Shown one piece after another: positions 1-11,285 of a stretch of DNA of 64,000 nt. The stretch covers positions 2,311,001 to 2,375,000 of the forward strand of contig JAPFBL010000068.1 in NCBI GenBank assembly GCA_026182355.1. The letters are read 5' to 3'. Origin of the DNA: Hermatobates lingyangjiaoensis (lineage: Eukaryota > Arthropoda > Insecta > Hemiptera > Hermatobatidae). The notes under the pieces were generated by a model, which was given only the letters and a program-made list of their open reading frames with translations, searched no databases and was not told the origin of the DNA. Each line of letters opens with the position of its first letter. The first letter of the stretch is position 1. A program made the position numbers and the translations under genes.

Positions 1-171
1 TGTTAAATGACGTCCAATATGAAGAAAACGGGCCCGTTTTCTTGCAAGTTTTGATAAAAAGAATTAAAAAGAAATAAATAATGGAAAATTAAAAAAAAGG
101 AAGGGTAAATAAGTAGTGTTCATTTTAGGCAATTGATAATTTTTCGATCAGATGAACATGTAACTACAACA

Positions 172-372
172 AGTATGTATGCTACAGAATGCGTTACCAA
201 ATATGTATGCTACAGAATGCGTTACCAAGTATGCATGCTGTAGAATGAGTTACCAAGTATGTGTGCTACAGAATCCGTTATCAATTATGTATGCTACAGA
301 ATTCGTTACCAAGTATGTATGCTATAGAATGCGTTACCAAGTATGTATGCTACAGAATGCGTTACGCAGGAA
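172..372. repeat. 28-bp minisatellite, seven copies
   Basis: The segment GCTACAGAATGCG recurs every 28 bases at about 181, 209, 237, 265, 293, 321 and 349, with a few substitutions per unit. Because 28 is not a multiple of three, the array opens frames that run through all three phases. The 92- and 145-codon frames that cover it are therefore products of the repeat, not genes. Confidence 0.93.
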
Positions 373-785
373 TCGCGTTGATAATCCTTGGACAAGTATT
401 ATATGGAGGAGTTTTCAGATCGTCTTCGTCAAGACCTGTAGAAGTTATAAGCAATAAACTAAATGTTAGCCATAGAATGGTCTATGTCAAAGTTGTTCCT
501 ACACTGTTTTCCGTGGAACTCAAGGTTTCCGAAACTTATTGCTCACCTGGCTATAAACATACGAGTATCTTGTATTTCATTGCAAATGGTCTTCCTTATA
601 CAATATTTCTTGTTTTTCATGGTAATGTAGGTATGATGGATACTGGGTTGGGATCTGCTGGTTTATTCATTCAAATTTTGTGTACATACATATATTAAAT
701 ATGTTACCTACACATATACATATTCCTATGTACATATACGTATATACATGTACAGACTACTTTTCTTTATAAAATAATTTCTAAA
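373..785. other. No gene seen; AT-rich spacer
   Basis: Flanking DNA of the minisatellite. Short open frames continue out of the array, but none has a recognisable domain or a splice context. The right part (about 680-750) is rich in ACATATA steps. Confidence 0.6.
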
Positions 786-965
786 TGTAATACTTAGTTT
801 TTCTGTTTCAATATTGAATACTTCTGCCTGTGAAAAAGATTTTAAATAAAATCCGAAACTTTGGGAATTTTCGGAGTTCCAAAGAACTGACGGAGTCCTG
901 ATAAACTGTAATTTTGTTTCTATTCCACGGTGGATACTTTTATCAATATTTACATACACATAGGT
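786..965 (+). mobile_element. PLE-type terminal repeat fragment, family A
   Basis: This copy is homologous to segments at 11.75-12.12 kb and 42.48-42.62 kb. All share a stretch TACTTAGTTTTTCTGTTTCA, then CTGTGAAAAAG, a GATTTT/AAAATC-type hairpin, CGAAAC, and about 100 bases later CCACGGT...TTTATCAATA. In the other copies that end runs into (TA)n. The hairpin followed by GAAAC is the core shared by many terminal repeats in this window. Assignment to Penelope-like elements is inferred from that core and from the ORF stubs beside other families. Confidence 0.65.
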
Positions 966-1107
966 ATGGAGCTTAAACTGCAAGGAAAGAAAAACAATAT
1001 AAATAATTGCTCTGAGACCTTCTACATTTGATATGTAACATACGTATTTATTATATGTAATTTAGTAATTATTACGCGTGTAACGATAACACAAAGTAAG
1101 AACGCAT

Positions 1108-1235
1108 GCTCTCTGACGACATAAAGTGAAAGGCCTAGGAGCATGCATTTTTATTATTTTCCTTTTCTTTTCGATTAAAACTTGATTGATTGCATTACGT
1201 GTTTATTGTGATTCTTTTGCACATATATAGGTAAA
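1108..1235 (+). mobile_element. PLE-type terminal repeat fragment, family B
   Basis: The copy begins at CTGACGACATAAAGTGAAAGG (about 1113) and runs through a T-rich stretch, TTGATTGATTGCATTACGTG and TTTATTGTGATT to a TATA-rich end. The same string recurs at 10716-10830 and 53735-53870, and in inverted form at 53190-53280. Here the core hairpin between CTGANGA and GAAA is only 3 bp (CAT/GTG). Confidence 0.6.
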
Positions 1236-1325
1236 GAAGTACTAATTACTTATGTATATACATATGCAAATCATATTAAATATTATTATGTATTTAATAT
1301 GTATTAAATATATGTGTATACATAA

Positions 1326-1442
1326 CACGATTTCACAATAAACGCGTGAAACATTAATAAATGTTCAAACGACAATAAGAAATGGAAAACAAAGACGTTA
1401 ACGAGATTTCCCATTTCTTATTTTGGTTTGAACATTGATATG
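1326..1442. repeat. Small inverted repeat, family C
   Basis: The left arm holds GTTCAAAC.ACAATAAGAAATGG and the right arm CCATTTCTTATTTTGGTTTG, separated by a short spacer. A terminal piece TTTCACAATAAACGCGTGAAA lies outside the left arm. It matches the larger fold-backs at 1905-2085 and 28640-28852. Confidence 0.7.
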
Positions 1443-1904
1443 TATACCTAAGTGTATCTTTAACTTGTATACGTTTATATAGATATGAAGATTAAATTAT
1501 ATATGTATAATTATGGTTACTCGCGTAATAATTACTATATTACATATAATAAATACATAAGTTACATATCAAATAATGTTAAATATCTTTAAAAATCTGT
1601 CTGTCATATAATTTTATATTTATCACATGTTTCTGTGATAAATGATTTATTGTAAAATAATTAGTTCTTAAGAACTGAAGAAATTTCGACTTAGGGTTAC
1701 TCCGCGGTATGGATCGTTCGTGATCGACATTGACTCATGTGTAAGCGCTCCATAACAGCTGATTGACGTCCTAGTGTAATGCTACCCGTTATAAACTGTG
1801 AATTGCTTTGGAAAAATTGAAATATTAAAAACATTGTACGTTGAAATCAGAACAAATATTTCAATAAAATATTTTACTAGCTTAAGTAAAGTTTTAATGT
1901 GTAA

Positions 1905-2086
1905 AACAATTTCACATAAACACATGAAATAACATTCAATGATCAAACCACAATAAGAAATGGGAAGACAAGACTAAGATCTTCGACAGAGTCAAAAACC
2001 CAATTATGACGAGACAGGTTGTTACAGTTGAAAGATCTTAGTCTTGTTTTCCCATTTCTTATTGTGGTTTGATCATTTAATGTGTG
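1905..2086. mobile_element. Fold-back element, family C
   Basis: Arms at about 1935-1983 and 2031-2080 are near-perfect reverse complements sharing AAACCACAATAAGAAATGGG and AAGACTAAGATCTT. The spacer carries ATGACGA ... GTTGAAAG, a weak version of the CTGACGA / ACCG...CGGT / GAA core seen intact at 7773. TTTCACATAAACACATGAAA lies outside the left arm. It looks like two terminal repeats joined head to head. Confidence 0.75.
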
Positions 2087-2091
2087 TGTGT

Positions 2092-2113
2092 GGGGGGGGG
2101 GGGGGGGGGGGGG
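2092..2113. repeat. Homopolymer of 22 G
   Basis: A GT run leads into 22 consecutive G and then directly into a tRNA-like SINE. Homopolymer length in assemblies is often unreliable. A G-quadruplex is possible here, but nothing else supports a function. Confidence 0.9.
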
Positions 2114-2262
2114 AGCCAGTAGCACGTTCTCGTCTCTGGATTGGTAGGTCCGGGATTCAATATACCCACTCTGACCCTCGGTTTGCCCGTCATCCCTCGG
2201 AGAGGATGTTAAGCCGTCGCTCCCGAGCCTGTACGATGTCAGGTACTCTTTGAAGAACCCTA
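2112..2262 (+). mobile_element. tRNA-derived SINE
   Basis: The head GAGCCAGTAGCACGTTCTCG is followed by GGTCCGGGATTCAATATACC, which resembles a tRNA T-arm / RNA polymerase III B box. Downstream is CATCCCTCGGAGAGGATGTT and AAGCCGTC, a body motif repeated at about 30436 and 39340. It is more GC-rich than its surroundings. No intact tRNA cloverleaf is present, so this is a SINE and not a tRNA gene. Confidence 0.65.
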
Positions 2263-2429
2263 TTATAAATACATTTGATTTAGGCAAAATTTAGTACTCC
2301 CTATATAGAATCAATGTTCTTTGTTTGGTATCACAAAGGGTCAATGTTCGGCCTATATACTCGTATGTGTTCCCTATTGGGACTGCCACTGCAACTTAAC
2401 CTAACATATATTTATGTGCTTTTCATACT

Positions 2430-2800
2430 GATATTCTACTATAACAAGAGGAAGGACTGTAAATACCACCCATTTTTACTTTAGTACAGGTAGAGTATAA
2501 CCACCAAGAAAATATTGATTCGGAGATTTGGACAGACGTGCATGTTTTTACGTCGGTCCCCAAAGTCCTTTTTTTTGACACTTTTTTTATGGCGATGATG
2601 ACGGTTTTTATGTGAGGCAGGTGGGAGTTACAAAGGTTTGTAGGCACGCAACAGGCCGCACCATTAGATGGATCAAGTTTATATTTTAACAAACATTGAG
2701 CACTATAGTGTGGATCTGTTCTACTGTTTTTGGTAAAATTACATGATAGAAAAGACAATTTTTTCATCAGAATGTACTTTAGAGGACTTTTTTTTTCCTA
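2430..2800 (-). mobile_element. Dispersed repeat family D, minus-strand copy
   Basis: On the minus strand the order is AACTTGATCCATC, then a Pro/His-like CACC stretch, GTCATCATCG, AAAACG-like and GGGACC blocks, and a CCAAATCTCCGAATC end. This is the same order as in the copies at 12.8 and 56.9 kb. No coding capacity is visible. The parent superfamily is not identified. Confidence 0.6.
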
Positions 2801-5395
2801 AACTGCTACCTCAAGAGCGTTGGATCTTTAGGAAATTATGAAACTAACAGAAGTCATTGCAAAAAAAATAACCTCATATTTTTAAAATCATCATGCAGTC
2901 TTATAAAATGTAAAAATTTTGACTGACGTTTGATTTGGAAAGCTTGTGGATACGATATAAATGACACCACTAGATATCACAATGAAATTGTACTTAAAAA
3001 TTGAACTTTTGAGGTTATGTGATGAATAGTTTTTTGATGAATTACTTGGATGAAAAGAAGTATTATAATATATTTTATGATTAATAAAACTATTTTTTTT
3101 ATACGAAAAGACTGTATATAGAACAATGAAATTCGGCAAAAGAATCAGCTTAAAGATAATAAACTACAGGAAATTTTTCATAAATTTCAATCCACAGAAA
3201 TGTTGATAACCTTGCAGTATAACCATAAAAACTGAAAACTAAACTTGGAGTAATTACTTTGCTATACTTGTTGAATTTTTTTACATTTATTTAGAATTTC
3301 TTTACCAAAATCAAGCAGAATTGTTATCCAAATGTTAATAAAACAAATTTAAAATATTTTTGGATTAAATTGATTTATAAAAAAGATTTATTTCATAAAA
3401 CTACAAAAGCAGATGGAAATCAACTATACATACATTACTATAACTAAGTATAGCTTCATCATTCATTGCTCATCAAGTTCAGCAATGTCATCTTAGGACA
3501 GCTTTGCAGCTTTTGAGGTCCCTACAGTCTTCTTTCTTGTGGTTCTTTTTATGTTGTCAGTGCGTAGTTCGATGGGCGGGTATAAACAAGCTTAAGTACA
3601 GTGCCTGTCATACCGTTTGACGGATCAAGCTGTTATATTAATTTCAAACATAGGAAACAAAATAAGAAAAAATAAGAAACACGTTATTAAATCTATCAAG
3701 GATCTGCATGCAATGCATTTACTAAACATGCATTACATAAAGAATTGCATAAAATATATTAAAGGCGGAAAGAGATCTATGATTAGACTTAGAAGCAGGT
3801 AGAAGAACTAATGACACGCAAGGCTGACAGACTCGGGTGACCGGGAGAAAGCTGTTCCAGCCGGCAGTAAAGAGTGTTTACTTCCAGTCTAGTTGGTCCT
3901 GACTGGGGGATATGAAGAGCTAGCAGGATATGAATCCAAATTGATGTTCGAGAGCAGGAAGTCTCGGGCATTGTCCTAACATACTTCCTACCCTCTTGTT
4001 TCCAATGTCACATCGTCTATGATATCTTTCTTATAGTAGCTAATCTCGTCCAGTCTAGTTTTCTAATCGACCTTTCGACTAGCGTCCATATTCGAAAACC
4101 TTTGAAAATTATTACAGTTGCGAGTTGAAAAAGGGAAAAAAATGTGTGATTCCTCTTGTAATTGCTAACATTAAAACGTTTAACTAAGTATAAAAACGAA
4201 CGACTTATACCAATTATAAACAAAATACAAATCAATATATTTCGAGTGGTTCTACAATTAACTTCATTAAAAGTATTTGCCTTATTAAATTCATAATTAT
4301 CAGCTAACATAGTTAAATAATTTCATTGAGAATTAAATTAATAAACCAATTGTCATAGAATGGTGAATTTGTGGTTCCAAAGTCCCAATTTGTAGTCATG
4401 CTAGAATGATAGAAAAAATTAGCATTTGACCTCTGCACAAGCAAGATGAACATTTCTTATAGAAGAAAATGTAGGATATAACTTTAAACGAACGTTATTT
4501 TTAGTAAAACATACATTTGTATTATTTGTTTAAACAATTTTTTTAATGTTGCTGGTAAAATTTTGTTATATTAACATTTGTTAACCAGGCTCTGATCCTT
4601 TGTGCAGCCAGTTGGCTCGTATAGCATAAAACAGAGGTCAAGAGATGTAGCATGTTCTACATTCAACTTCACTGCAACTGAGTCCCTTACAAAAATGGTA
4701 AATATTTAATCGAATAATGGGTTCCACTAATCTATGCATCTCTAAGACGGGGTTTGTATGTTTACTTGTAGATTAATTCGTTTTGGGTTTCATTCGAAAC
4801 AGTTAATGAAAACACTACATGAATAGTGGAGTTAATATAGTAACTGTGAATATTTTTTTCTACAGTTATTTTCAACTAGGCTGGTTAGAAAAAATGAAAT
4901 AAGAAACTTTGGATTTAATAACTTAATAATAATATATAAAGAAATTAAATAATTATTAATAAATTAAATAATACCTTATAATTTTTTTGTTCTTAGGTTA
5001 TATATATAAAAAAGATCTTAGAAAGATTCTTGATAAGATAACTGTGAATATAATAATTTTTTTAGTTTTAATTGTAAGAATTGAATCACTATATAATTTT
5101 TTGCTATTAAACATCTTCATTAAGAATAACTCATACTGGTCATTGATAGTGATTGTATTCCAAAATTTCGACATAGCTCCAAGACATCTTCTTCTAATAT
5201 ATGTGATATTTTAAAAATAAGCTCAGCAGATCTAATCAGTGAATATTAGTAAAAAAAAATTATTACAAATCGTTATAAATTGTTATTTGCACTCCAAAAA
5301 TTTGAAATATGAACTTTACTATCATAATATTCACATAAGGATAGTACTAAATATATAATATCAAAATTTAGTTAATGACCAGAAGAGCAGAATAA
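2801..5395. other. Long AT-rich stretch without a gene
   Basis: I see no exon, tRNA or known transposon protein. Open frames reach 97 codons, but all are A/T-biased and none has a domain. About 3789-3971 is slightly GC-richer (CTGGTTCC/GGTGACCGGG-type text) without a homologue inside the window. Confidence 0.6.
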
Positions 5396-5399
5396 ATTA

Positions 5400-5705
5400 G
5401 TTGCTGTTTCATTATAAAATCACAAAAAAAAACAATCCCATAATGCAATATTGCTAAAAAACAATTGAACCCTTTTCGAATTCGGACTATATAATTGTCA
5501 TGGTTCATTAAGTATTCTGTATATACATTCACCGAACCAGCCACCCAGACACATGCATCACACACAACACACGTACAAACACAATCAAAAACCAATTTAA
5601 ATTTACGAAGAGTGGTCAATTTATCTTAAAACATGTAAATCCGTCAAAATTTTGAAATAGATTTTTTCTATGATTACATTACTTGCAATAATGCAAGAAA
5701 AGTTA
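5400..5705 (+). mobile_element. Dispersed repeat family D, degraded copy
   Basis: CACCCAGACACATGCATCAC and TTAAAACATGTAAATCCGTC are followed by AAAATTTTGAAATAGATTTT. They match the 3' part of the family at 12.8 and 57.1 kb. The copy ends at a small stem-loop, CTTGCA/TGCAAG. This sits at the position of the ACTTTACT/AGTAAAGT stem-loop of other copies but has a different sequence. Confidence 0.6.
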
Positions 5706-6150
5706 GTTCTAATACCTGTTTCTAACATTAATATAAAATAGAGGAATTAAGTAAGCCAATAGCGATGCAGTAAATTTATCTGAATTAAAATTAAGCAAAT
5801 TCAAAATATTATTCTTCATTATGATAAAGTTGTCTTTACTGTGGTCAGTCGTTGGTCGTTCTAGGGATCCTGCCTTTTCTTATTTGTTTAGTTTTACTGT
5901 CATTTATTATCATGGTTTATCAACCGATCGCAAGTATTTTCTCCATTACGTCTTTTACTCAAAAGTCTTATTTTTTATATTTAATGGTTAGGTAAGTAGA
6001 ATCTCAGTTTTTATTTTCATTCCTTGGTTAAAACGTAGTAGTACATAGAAAATCCAAAATTTTTCTTTAGTGAAGTTTTATCAAGTTTTTTATTTGAATA
6101 TTTATCAAGCAGCAGATATCATACAGTGTTCCCGATGGTCCTCTCATAAA
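5706..6150. other. No gene seen
   Basis: AT-rich DNA with no domain, tRNA or repeat homologue that I could find inside this window. Confidence 0.55.
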
Positions 6151-6262
6151 GATGTGAATATGATTGTGCATTCCCACATAACAAAATCTAGGTCATTTGC
6201 ATGACATACTAGCGGCAACACACTAACCACTAGACCACTAGACCTCACCTGGTCAGCACCTT
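6150..6262 (-). mobile_element. tRNA-derived SINE head
   Basis: On the minus strand GGTCTAGTGGTTAGTGTGTT is a good polymerase III A box with tRNA D-arm character. The expected B box 35-50 bases later is degraded (GACCTAGATTTTG). No cloverleaf can be drawn. A SINE or a tRNA pseudogene fits. Confidence 0.5.
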
Positions 6263-7750
6263 ATTATTAACAGCAACCTTCATTTTTATCACTGTCATCA
6301 GTTTTCTGATCCCGTTAGTAGGAAATGTGAGCTTCTTTTAAAGAGTACATTTGTCTATCAGATAAGCGGTGAACGTCCCACCATCCCGACAGGAATGCTA
6401 TCTCCTGCTGAACCTCACCTCGGTGTTCGACTGGCAGACTCCCGAGTTTATCTTTCACCTAAACCACCAATGCAACATTGCACTACTACCATACGAAACC
6501 ATTCAGTTTCTTTATAATAATTCAGTAACTTATTTACCACAGCAATATAATATTTTCCTGCACTAGTCAAATATCCTCTTCTTGATATCTTCAATACATT
6601 TGTTTAGTTTTATTAAATAACCTGATATTTTTTCATTTGGTGCTTACTAATTTTTGTTAATAAGCACGGCTAACTCTGGGTAGTTCCGGGCAGTGCCTGC
6701 TTGATTGTTAACCATCAGATTCCTCTTAAGGTGAACTAAATGAACCAGAATACTGGAAATGTATCATTAATTTACATTTTTCATGTATACATTGCGTATT
6801 GAGGTCAAGGAAATACTTTTTTACAGATATTCTTATGTTTTTCACCATTTCGATCACTTTACCAGGTTGTTTATCTTGTGCAATCTATAAGTAATGAAAT
6901 AAACATTTATTAATTAAGGCGGGCGTTGTATGCATGGCCTTTTAGATAGTGTCTATGTCAAAGTTTGTAAAAGTAATAAGCGCTAAAAATATAAAAAAAA
7001 ATTATAGTAAAATATTCAAATTTAGAAATGACAAAATATATTATCAGTGTTTTAAACAAAAAGGCAGTCACATTGATTATTATGATTATTTGTTCTTCAT
7101 CCGTGTGAAGCGAGAGCAAGCTGTTAGTGTTTATTAATATTGATTTAAAACTAGGAGGAAATCTGAATTTGTAATTTATAATAAAAAACCCATTCAATGG
7201 TTAGCAAACACTAAAGTAAACAAATGACCATAGCTAAAGGCTATTAGGCAAGATTTACATTTCGGTTAAGGTCACTGGCTAATTCAAAGCCGCCGCTTCA
7301 AGGGATGAGCAGCCCTGGCAGCATCAGTGACAAATGGGCCTCTAGCTGGGCCTACACCTGTCCCGGTAATTTTCCCACTTCCTGCCCCATTACCTCAGAA
7401 CCCTAGCTATTTTCTCCGCTATATTTCTGGTAACAGGTGGTTTCACTTGCACTACCTTCCCCTCTTTCATGATTTCTCTTAAATGCAATTTATATGCGGT
7501 TATATTGCTACATATTCCAATATGCTTTCCCTACTGTGATTTAACTCCTGAGAAGTAATTTATTTCAGCACTCTCTTTATATTAAACCACCAATATTTTG
7601 CTTGCAATTAATTAATATAAATTAGTATTAATGGGTACACATTGTAGTGTCAAATTAGTTTTCAAAAGAAGAACTTGATAAAAAAGAAACACCAAGCATT
7701 CTGAGAACGGAATTTATTACATTGAGAACGCACATGTCAAGTATAACACA
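6263..7750. other. No gene seen
   Basis: Mostly AT-rich. About 7260-7440 is more GC-rich and C/T-biased, but I find no consistent reading frame or repeat homologue for it. Frames of 62-79 codons at 6.9-7.2 kb are low-complexity Lys/Ile/Phe text. Confidence 0.55.
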
Positions 7751-7754
7751 AGCA

Positions 7755-7882
7755 TTAGTTGGGTTTTTGACTCTGACGAAGACCGCTTGTTACGGTTGAA
7801 GGATCTTAGTCTTATTTTCCCATTTCATATTGTGGTTTGATAATTGATTGTTATTTCACGTATTTATGTGAAATCGTTTATA
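7755..7882 (+). mobile_element. PLE-type terminal repeat, family C
   Basis: GACTCTGACGAAGACCG begins the core: CTGACGA, an ACCG/CGGT hairpin with a seven-base loop, and GAAG. It is followed by GATCTTAGTC, CCCATTTC, TTGTGGTTTGAT and a TTTCACG...GTGAAA end that reaches a TATA run. This is one arm of the fold-back type at 1905-2086 and 28640-28852, here single. Confidence 0.65.
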
Positions 7883-7897
7883 TATATATACGTATAT

Positions 7898-7964
7898 AGG
7901 TGTGTTCTCTAATCGGGGTTCGGTCAATTTTAAATTGACCAAACCCCGATTAGAGAACACACCT
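7898..7964. repeat. 33-bp-arm hairpin, one mismatch
   Basis: The left arm AGGTGTGTTCTCTAATCGGG continues to CAATTT. The right arm starts AAATTGACC and ends GAGAACACACCT. The arms are reverse complements except for one C/A pair, and they are separated by one base. On the minus strand RNA the exception becomes a G-U pair. Confidence 0.9.
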
Positions 7965-8029
7965 ATTCTATCAAACGGTCGATATATTATTGAATCTGTT
8001 ATATATATAATTATCAGAAATCGGTTAAT

Positions 8030-8350
8030 TTTATAGGTTCAAATCGAACTTTCGAAGCCGACGTTTTGGTTTTATTTCAAATCTTTAATGTATATATTAC
8101 GGTTTAAAAATAGTTACGATTTTCAGAAGTATGAAATTATGATAATGAAAAACAATGAACTGTAATATTAGAAGTTTAAAATGAATAAAATTTGGAATGG
8201 AATTTACAAAATTTCATAATGGATCGTGGAATAGAATAAAATATCAAGAATAATATTGTTTTGTACTGTAGGCCTGTGAAAAAGGTTTTCATAAACTTGA
8301 AACGTTGCCTTTTAAAGTCTGACTTGAGCCTAAAGACCTAACCGTTACCT
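8030..8350. mobile_element. Decayed family A fold-back
   Basis: A minus-strand piece at 8034-8095 (AAATAAAACCAAAACGTCGG in reverse) and a plus-strand piece at 8274-8350 (CCTGTGAAAAAGGTTTTCAT, GAAACGTTGC) face each other. Both match the family A terminal repeat at 11.75-12.12 kb, with more substitutions. The 180 bases between are AT-rich. Confidence 0.5.
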
Positions 8351-8646
8351 GACACAAAGATACCAGTGTGATTTTCTACAGCATCTTTTATTCTCCTTTT
8401 TATCAAGGTTTAGTCTATTTTTGAAATATATGTTTTAATCTATGTTTTTAGACATCTTCAAGGCTACATCAAATGCACAATTTATTTTATACTTGTAGAT
8501 TTTACACTCGTGTTTTATTCGCATTATTCTAAAAAATCTTGAATTTTATGTAACTCTAAAAATTTCTACAGACATGACGTAAGATGTTTAATATTTATTT
8601 AAACTGGTATAAACTTCGATAAATAGTACAAAAACAATACTTACAA

Positions 8647-8648
<2 letters not shown>

Positions 8649-8692
<44 letters not shown>

Positions 8693-8714
8693 AGAGAGAG
8701 AGAGAGAGAGAGAT
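8649..8714. repeat. (TA)n followed by (GA)n microsatellite
   Basis: About 38 bases of alternating TA run directly into about 24 bases of alternating GA. No PLE stub abuts it. Confidence 0.95.
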
Positions 8715-8924
8715 GTCTCATGACAAACACAAGTGACTCTATAACACGTTGCCCAGTTTCAAAGAACAGTTCTTTGAAAACGGGTTTTTACTCGAAAGCG
8801 TTTAGAATTTTTTGCTTTTTTATACTACTTTTAGTAAGTTTTTCTTGATACATATGTAAGTGACTATCAAATCATGCCAAACGAATGAAATTTATTCATA
8901 AACAGAAAACAGTTCAGTTCAGCC

Positions 8925-9351
8925 AACGCCCGTCCTTGGCTAATCAACCATTTGACGCCTCAACTTCCATTTCGACCGTGCCCGTCCATGTATGGTGTCG
9001 ACTTTAGTGTTCACCCTCAGGGCTGTGCAGTAGTGAGGTGCTCAATCGTACCTTCCCCTTGAAGGCAGAGAGGACATACTTCAAAACTGGCTATGCCTAT
9101 GGTTTGAAGGTGAAGGTGATGGTTGCCTGTGGCCATCCTAAAGAGCAGCTGGTGGGGATAGGCGTTGTGGTAAGCGTTTCTCCTCTTTTGGCAACTGCCG
9201 CTGCTATTCAGGCGTCAACGACTACTTTCTTTACTTGAGACGAAATAATGCTGAATATGCTGACGTAGTTAAGCGGGAGTTATGGCTGTTCCATTGTGTA
9301 TCCTTTCTTTGCCAACTTCTCCGTTTCTTGTTACCGTCAAAGTCGCAATGG
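8925..9351. other. GC-richer DNA beside the endonuclease remnant
   Basis: This stretch is clearly less AT-rich than its surroundings. It contains a 66-codon plus-strand frame with no domain I know. Its composition and its place downstream of the endonuclease on the minus strand suggest it belongs to the same dead element. I could not recognise a reverse transcriptase motif. Confidence 0.4.
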
Positions 9352-9984
9352 CTAGGAACCCACTAAAGGCAAAATTGCTTTTGCCCGGGTTAGAGATTTA
9401 CAGAATACAGCAGGGTCGCCGAGGAGGGTTTGAGTAACACGGTTCCTGAGGTTGCTGTGGGGTTGGATAAGGTCAGGTCTACTGAGATGGCTGTATGACA
9501 AGAATGTACGTTCTGTATCTATCGGCATAAGGGTAGCTTCGTCAATCATGCCCTTTAAGGTATACTTGCTGCGGACATCTGAGCATATCCTCATCTCTGT
9601 GACTTTGCATTGAAATCTTCCCCCACTATAGTATTCTTTGTTATGGTGTCTTGTAGGATTAAAGTATTTGGGCTGTTTCGTGGAGGATTGTATGCAGCAA
9701 CTATGCGGAATGGTTGTTCTCCAACGACGCATCTACTTGAAGAGCTTCTAATTTGTTCTGTTCATTCATTTCATGTGTATTTTAAAGTTTGCACCTATGT
9801 TATTTTTTGCAGCCATAATCATTCCGGCGGCTATTTGTCGCCCACATTGAGGTGTGTATATTGTGTAACCATTCAGTTGGTGCGCTGGCTTCTGAGATAA
9901 TAAAAATATCAAATCTTTGTCACAAAATAAAATATTAAACTCCTTGAATTTATAACTATTCAGTCCACCTGCATTCCAGTACAA
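9352..9984 (-). pseudogene. Non-LTR retrotransposon endonuclease remnant
   Basis: Two minus-strand frames join across a frameshift near 9750. The first (9984 down to 9766) opens with YWNAGGLNSYKFKEF and LLSQKP, then LNGYTIYTP and AAGMIMAAKNN. This is the layout of the apurinic endonuclease domain of jockey/CR1/I-type elements (WNANGL, then LL.ET, then G(Y).., then G.A(I).(K)). The second (9732 down to 9352) has FNPTRHH, GGRFQCK, IDEATL and SRPDLI, which align with the later YRPP, GGDFN and PD(L/V) blocks. Catalytic E of the ET motif and D of GDFN are not preserved. No reverse transcriptase follows. It is a 5'-region fragment of an old copy. Confidence 0.72.
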
Positions 9985-10712
9985 TTCGTTAAAACTACTA
10001 GACTGCTGGGTAAAAGCCGTGCCACGGCACTAAAAAGGATCAGTTTTTCTATTGTCGATTGGTTTTATCTTTGGCTCAACTGTCCTGCACTGGCATGGTG
10101 AAAGGCGCAGTGGTATAACTCATTTAGCGTTATCCGGGGTGCACCACGAGGAGGCGAGCTATATTACACCCCATAGATACAAAACAAGTCATTTTATTTG
10201 TTTTGCTTTCATAAAACCAAGTTCAATCCAAATTTTGAGAGTGTAAGTACTCTTTTCACTTATCACTTTAAGATTGAATGTGAATCTCAAGTTTTTTTCT
10301 TAACTTATATCTATAATAATACGAGTACTTGGTACCTAAACACTATCTTCATATTAATTAAGTAAATTGAACTGCTTTTTAGGTCAATAACAAGATTTCA
10401 TAACGCTCTGCATTATTACCAACATTTCATCAAGTTTATTTGATATCATTAAGGCTTTAACTATTACAAACTAACTATAAGTATTCCAATAACAGTGAAA
10501 TGTCTACTACAGACTACTGACTTGCAGAACATTTACTTAACTTTTACAGCACATTCCTTCTGATTTAAAGAATTCAAAATATCTTTAGCTTAAGTTGTAC
10601 TTTTAGTATAGCGAAACATTGAAATGATCAATAATTTCGAAAATATTGCTTTATATTGACCAAAATTTGACCAAAAATACTTCTATGTTAGCTTCTCAGT
10701 TTTTACTTTGTT
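9985..10712. other. No gene seen
   Basis: The first 200 bases may be the 5' continuation of the non-LTR remnant. The rest is unique AT-rich DNA. Confidence 0.5.
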
Positions 10713-10715
10713 TGC

Positions 10716-10829
10716 TGTCTGATGACATACATTGAAAGACCTCAGAGCATTTATTTCTCTTGCTTTCCTTTTTCCATTGTGGTTTAAACTTCATTGATTG
10801 CATCACGTGTTTATTTCTTGTGATTTTTC

Positions 10830-10862
<33 letters not shown>
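10716..10862 (+). mobile_element. PLE-type terminal repeat, family B, ending in (TA)n
   Basis: CTGATGACATACATTGAAAG starts the copy at 10719, followed by TCAGAGCATTTATTTCTCTT, CATTGTGGTTTAAACTTCAT and TGATTGCATCACGTGTTTAT. It ends in a 30-base TA run at 10833. The order and the junction with TA match the copy at 53735-53875. Confidence 0.65.
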
Positions 10863-10864
<2 letters not shown>

Positions 10865-11179
10865 TCGGGTTACTTTAAGAGCTTCAGAGGAGGCAATTAT
10901 CTGTCTTCTCAAAGCTCGCTCTCCTCCTGGCCTTAACTTGTACCGTTAATTTAATTATTATTTTTTTTATTTTTTTTTTATTTTTATTATTTTATTTAAT
11001 TTTTTATTTATTTATTTATTTATTTTAAATTGTTTATTGCTTCATTTACTATTCTTCTACTTCTGTTATTTTTATTTGCTTTTATTTGTCCTTTTTAGTT
11101 ATCTTTCTCTCTGTAGTTAGTAGCTTACCTAGGGCGGCCGGCAGAGTGCGTGCGTGTTCGTTTGCATTCGGCCTACCAC

Positions 11180-11285
11180 TCAGTTAGCTTCAGCTACTCA
11201 AAGGGACTACTTCTACCCGATGACGACGACTGTCGAAATATCGTTGTGAGTCTTTTGTGTGTATCTTTATTTGTTTTTTCTCTTT
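11180..11285 (+). mobile_element. PLE-type terminal repeat, family E
   Basis: CAGCTACTCAAAGGGACTAC and TTCTACCCGATGA are followed by a GAC/GTC hairpin and GAAATAT, with GTGAGT at 11246-11251. The copy at 63333-63405 has the same order: GCTACTCGCAGGAG, TTCTACCTGATGA, hairpin, GAAATAT, GTGAGT, and a shared TTTATTT tail. GTGAGT fits a splice donor. Confidence 0.68.

Noticed and set aside
2092..2113. G-quadruplex regulatory element
   Set aside because: A pure homopolymer next to a SINE with no gene nearby. Length uncertainty in assemblies makes it weak.
6150..6262. A tRNA gene
   Set aside because: The A box is good but there is no B box, no T-arm pairing and no acceptor stem. A SINE head is more likely.
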